17,348 nt of DNA, taken from contig JAUVVS010000005.1 of assembly GCA_030604545.1 (NCBI GenBank), positions 1-17,348 of the forward strand. The letters run 5' to 3'. The stretch comes from Deltaproteobacteria bacterium. Its GTDB lineage: Bacteria; Desulfobacterota; Desulfobacteria; Desulfobacterales; JAUVVS01. Shown here one piece after another: positions 14,668-17,348 of this stretch (within the stretch, counting starts at the first letter, position 1; every line of letters starts with the position of its first letter). Under the pieces are notes generated by a model. That model was not told the DNA's origin and did not search any database. It saw only the letters and a program-made list of their open reading frames with translations. Both the position numbers and the translations under genes were made by a program.

Positions 14668-14713
14668 TCAGATGCCCAATCACTTCAAGGAAAGAGCTAC
14701 GGAAAGCACCTAG
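14657..14713 (+). CDS. Possible 18-residue leader peptide or small protein
   Basis: A short frame encodes MKVSQMPNHFKERATEST and ends in TAG, 31 bases before the pilM-like start. It has an excellent ribosome site, AAAAGGA (14642-14648), 8 bases before ATG. Codons look normal for the region. It could be a translated leader that governs the downstream gene, or a chance frame. Nothing in the peptide suggests a function. The evidence is limited to the ribosome site and position. Confidence 0.35.
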   Translation: MKVSQMPNHFKERATEST

Positions 14714-14744
14714 TTGCGGAAATTTAAGAAAACGGAGGACAACT

Positions 14745-16634
14745 TTGGCCAAAAATGATGAGATTTCTTCTACTGAAAAACTTCTTAATCTGATTCGCGG
14801 CAAGAGTGACTCAGATCTTGAATCCTCTGATACTTCTTCGCCCCAACCGCCCACCAGTCGACTAATGCCCTCTTTTTCAAAGGCATTTTTCTTCAGGAAA
14901 ACAGTTACTATTGGCATAGAAATCGGCTATAATGCTTTGAGATTGGCAAAGATCGTTAGATTTTCGGAGAAACAACAAGAGTTGTTGGACTACTTGAGAG
15001 TTCCTTTTGAATCTGATATTTCTCAAGATAGTCCAAAGTTTTCTAAATTTTTAAAATCGTCGTTGGCAGGCTTTTGCGGTTCTTCACAGAAGTTTGAGAT
15101 ATGGTGTACTATATCATCTGCCAGAGTGGAAATACGTTATTTAAGAATACCTAAAGTATCTAAGAAACAAATTGCTAATGCTGTCTACTGGACATATCAA
15201 AAACAGGTTCCCTTTGATAAAAAAGAGGAGATCTTTGACTTTGAAATTTTGGGTGAAATCCGCGAAGGTGGTGTAACAAAAATTGAAGTTATAGCTTACA
15301 CTGCACCAAAGCATGAAGTTGAAGCACTTAAAAAAGCCTTTTCTAAAAGCGGCTATCCTTTAACAGGTATGTCAATTGTACCTTTTGCAATCCAAAACCT
15401 TTTGAAAACTCACTGGATTGAAACCGATGAAAAGAATGTGTGCAGTCTTTTCATCGGAAGGGATTGGTCTCGTATCGCCATCCTTTCTGGTGGAAACCTC
15501 GTTTTAACACGTGGTATAAAAGCCGGCGTAAAAAGCATGATTGAGGCCATAAGGGAAGAGATGCAGGCAGGCCGGGAGGAGCCTTCAATGGAGCTGATTG
15601 ATATGGAGGACAGCGTAATTGAAGGGGCTCTTGATGAAAAATCCCAAATTGAAACGGATCATGCTCGAAAGATTTTCTCTGGTCTCATTCATGATGACTC
15701 TTTTATTGCTGATATTAATGAAAAAAAGATAGAGCTTAATTTCAAAGAAGAAGAGATATTCCAAATGGTCCTTCCGGCTTTGGAGAGATTAATCAGGCAA
15801 GTTGATAGGACATTCGAACATTATTCCATAAACTTTGATAATGAGAGCATGGATAAAATTTATATCTCCGGCCAGATAATTGCCTATAACCGGATCATTG
15901 ACCATATAAGTGATCAATTGGGCCTTCCAGTAGATTCCATGAATCCTTTTCACGACGGACAACATTTTCCAAATGAACTTTTGATTCCGGAATCAAAACT
16001 AGAAAGGGAATCCTTTGTTCCGGCGGTGGGCATAGCGCTCTCCAATAATTCCGTTACGCCAAATTTCATTTTCACATACGAAAATAAAGAAAAACCAAAA
16101 ATTATTCGTCGCATTACTGGTATAGTATTTGCTGTTTTTCTGTTTTTTATTGCTGTTTGTATTGGTATTTCCTTTCAACAAGGACGTCTTAGTGACATGA
16201 GAAAAAACCAAATAGCTCAACTCCAGCAGCAAATAGAGACATTCCAGCCCCAAGTAGATCAGAATATGATACTTAGGCTGGCGGTTCAAACAAATGACAA
16301 AAAACAGGCTTTGAAAGGTTATGCCCGGAAATATCTAGGCTTGACGGTGATCGGTGAAATAGCTAACATAACGCCTTCCCACATTCGTTTATATAGCATT
16401 ACAGCCGAGCTTGGCGGAGCTTTAGGAAATAAAAGTAAAAGTAAAAAGAAGATTTTAATTTTGGATGGTATCATTTCTGGTGATCGTTTGACATTTGAGC
16501 CTTTTTTAGCCGGGTATCTTATGAAACTGAAAAATTCACCGATATTTAGTCAACCCAAAATTATTAAAAAATCTTTTGAAATCTTTGAAGACGAAGAGGT
16601 TCTGCGTTTTACCGCGCAATTAGAATTAACGTAG
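14745..16634 (+). CDS. PilM-PilN fusion protein (type IV pilus or type II secretion platform)
   Basis: This 629-residue protein looks like two pilus-assembly proteins in one. After a Ser-rich tail (1-50), residues about 53-440 form a PilM/actin-like ATPase fold, beginning with the phosphate-1 segment TIGIEIGYNALRLAKIV. One membrane helix follows (about 457-475, FAVFLFFIAVCIGISF), then a coiled coil (RKNQIAQLQQQIETF) and a PilN-like periplasmic domain (about 500-629). PilM is normally a separate protein of about 350 residues and PilN about 190. Fused, they resemble GspL of type II secretion, which has the same topology. The start is TTG, supported by GGAGG (14734-14738) six bases before it. 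pilO, pilP and pilQ do not follow, so the gene is isolated from the usual cluster or the cluster is elsewhere. Confidence 0.8.
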   Translation: MAKNDEISSTEKLLNLIRGKSDSDLESSDTSSPQPPTSRLMPSFSKAFFFRKTVTIGIEIGYNALRLAKIVRFSEKQQELLDYLRVPFESDISQDSPKFSKFLKSSLAGFCGSSQKFEIWCTISSARVEIRYLRIPKVSKKQIANAVYWTYQKQVPFDKKEEIFDFEILGEIREGGVTKIEVIAYTAPKHEVEALKKAFSKSGYPLTGMSIVPFAIQNLLKTHWIETDEKNVCSLFIGRDWSRIAILSGGNLVLTRGIKAGVKSMIEAIREEMQAGREEPSMELIDMEDSVIEGALDEKSQIETDHARKIFSGLIHDDSFIADINEKKIELNFKEEEIFQMVLPALERLIRQVDRTFEHYSINFDNESMDKIYISGQIIAYNRIIDHISDQLGLPVDSMNPFHDGQHFPNELLIPESKLERESFVPAVGIALSNNSVTPNFIFTYENKEKPKIIRRITGIVFAVFLFFIAVCIGISFQQGRLSDMRKNQIAQLQQQIETFQPQVDQNMILRLAVQTNDKKQALKGYARKYLGLTVIGEIANITPSHIRLYSITAELGGALGNKSKSKKKILILDGIISGDRLTFEPFLAGYLMKLKNSPIFSQPKIIKKSFEIFEDEEVLRFTAQLELT

Positions 16635-16650
16635 AGTAGGAAAAGTCAAC

Positions 16651-16714
16651 TACCACCCCTTGAAGGGGTGGCTTGAGGGGTGACCCTAAAAGGGTCTTGT
16701 TTATCTCTCACCCC
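16651..16714. repeat. REP-like hairpin cluster (IS200/IS605-style end)
   Basis: CCACCCC-TTGAA-GGGGTGG (16653-16671) is a perfect 7-bp hairpin. A second hairpin, GACCCT-AAA-AGGGTC (16682-16696), sits inside outer arms GGGGT (16677-16681) and ACCCC (16710-16714). Imperfect G/C-rich hairpins of this kind are typical of REP elements and of the ends of IS200/IS605 elements recognised by Y1 transposases. No transposase is in the window. It also stands where a terminator for the pilM-like gene would be, but lacks a T-run. Confidence 0.5.
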
Positions 16715-16743
16715 AGTACCATCTCCCGGAGCTACGGGGCAGG

Positions 16744-16800
16744 CAGAGTTCATGGTTGGCGTGTCCCCACTGTGGTTATGAAAAATTCCATATAGAATAT
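16744..16800 (+). other. Possible zinc-ribbon gene remnant (SSWLACPHCGYE)
   Basis: In one frame the sequence reads SSWLACPHCGYEKFHIEY then stops (TAA just after 16800). CPHCGYE is a typical zinc-knuckle half. There is no start codon with a ribosome site and no second CxxC pair, so at most this is the tail of a degraded gene next to the REP-like hairpins. It is equally possible that it is chance. Confidence 0.2.
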
Positions 16801-16845
16801 TAAAATTATAATTTTACTATTGGTATAGATTTCAAGGAGGTAAAG

Positions 16846-17205
16846 ATGAAAGTAATTAAAACTAACAAAGTAAAGAAAGAATCTTTTTCCACATCCCTTT
16901 TTACAGGACCAGATGTCACAAGACAAGTTCTTTTGTCGGACAGCAATGAGTACAATGTGAATATTGTCAACTTTGGCAAGGGAGTTCGAAACAAGTTTCA
17001 CGCCCATGACTGTGAACAGGTTCTGATCGTTACGGCTGGAAAGGGAATAATTGCCACAGAAAAAGAAGAGAGAGTGATTAGGATTGGTGATGTTGTTCTA
17101 ATTTCAGCCGGCGAAAAGCACTGGCATGGAGCCACCGAAGGCTCAGAGTTTTCCCACATCTATGTATCACGATTGGGAAGCAAGCTAACGCAGTTTGAAG
17201 ATTAA
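16846..17205 (+). CDS. Small single-domain cupin protein
   Basis: This 119-residue protein is a one-domain cupin beta-barrel. Motif 1 (about residues 44-68) shows HAHDCEQVLIVTAGKG, giving the metal ligands His52, His54 and Glu58; motif 2 (about 82-96) reads GDVVLISAGEKHWHG with the fourth histidine ligand. An intact 3-His/1-Glu site implies a bound divalent metal. Small cupins include enzymes, sugar isomerases and sensors, so the substrate cannot be named. The start at ATG 16846 is secured by AAGGAGG (16833-16839). The gene stands alone: it follows the REP-like region and no gene is complete after it in the window. Confidence 0.88.
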   Translation: MKVIKTNKVKKESFSTSLFTGPDVTRQVLLSDSNEYNVNIVNFGKGVRNKFHAHDCEQVLIVTAGKGIIATEKEERVIRIGDVVLISAGEKHWHGATEGSEFSHIYVSRLGSKLTQFED

Positions 17206-17305
17206 TGTTCTAAAGCGATTCATAAAAATAATCATTTAGGCGCTCGTTTATTTTTGCGACGGCAATCATACTACAAATTTGAAATTTGAAAAAGCATTGG
17301 ATGCC

Positions 17306-17338
17306 CTTGATAATAGATTGACATATCAATTTATCAAG
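17306..17338. other. Long hairpin near the window end
   Basis: CTTGATAA (17306-17313) and TTATCAAG (17331-17338) are perfect complements. Within them ATTGA (17317-17321) pairs with TCAAT (17326-17330), separated by a 3-base bulge. ATCAAG-ACGC-CTTGAT (17333-17348) could form a competing stem. It may terminate the cupin transcript or belong to another repeat. The remainder of 17206-17305 shows no gene. Confidence 0.35.
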
Positions 17339-17348
17339 ACGCCTTGAT

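Noticed and set aside
14640..14744. Cyclic di-GMP (GEMM) riboswitch upstream of the pilM-like gene
   Set aside because: Tempting because of the pilus context, but the conserved GEMM core and tetraloop-receptor elements are not found.
17237..17347. Short frame ending in NRLTYQFIKTP
   Set aside because: No start codon with a ribosome site and no recognisable family; the same bases form a strong hairpin.
1..17348. CRISPR array, integrase, rRNA or phage genes
   Set aside because: No regularly spaced identical repeats, no recombinase or phage motifs, and no rRNA sequence were seen on either strand.

Overview
The window looks like a chromosomal segment of a moderately AT-rich Desulfobacterota (deltaproteobacterial, probably Desulfobacterales-like) genome. 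This is inferred from the gap-tpiA-secG-tRNA-Leu order, the dense PAS/REC/sigma-54 signalling genes, an HD-GYP regulator, a PilM-type pilus protein and intergenic spaces filled with degenerate repeats. No taxonomic marker gene is present, so the assignment is tentative.

Region 1 (1-3057) is housekeeping: a mannose-family PTS EIIA-like protein, glyceraldehyde-3-phosphate dehydrogenase, triosephosphate isomerase, SecG and a tRNA-Leu(GAG). pgk, often found between gap and tpiA, is absent. Region 2 (3058-6236) starts with a 215-bp MITE-like element with terminal inverted repeats. It is followed by a soluble PAS histidine kinase and its probable partner, a REC-PAS-AAA+-Fis sigma-54 activator. A 13-bp copy of the element end lies between the kinase and regulator genes.

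Region 3 (6237-7144) is the most interesting regulatory stretch. Three tandem TGTG-N6-CACA dyads start just after the activator's stop codon, a good sigma-54 promoter match lies about 100 bp further on, and then come two small genes: a thioredoxin-fold protein with a degenerate CRDH active site and a four-cysteine protein. The proposal is that the two-component system controls this small putative redox cassette.

Region 4 (7298-9035) is signalling debris: the N-terminal sensor part and the C-terminal half receiver of a collapsed hybrid kinase, then a REC...REC protein split by a -1 frameshift at a possible slippery heptamer, with an apparent internal loss of its middle domain. Region 5 (9096-14206) holds an intact REC-HD-GYP regulator and two convergent membrane hybrid kinases. 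These share a closely similar N-terminal module (two membrane helices plus a Cys-containing PAS domain) at protein and DNA level but have different kinase and receiver parts, which is clear module shuffling.

Region 6 (14207-17348) has a repeat-filled spacer, a possible 18-residue leader ORF, a natural PilM-PilN fusion, a REP-like hairpin cluster and a small cupin gene.
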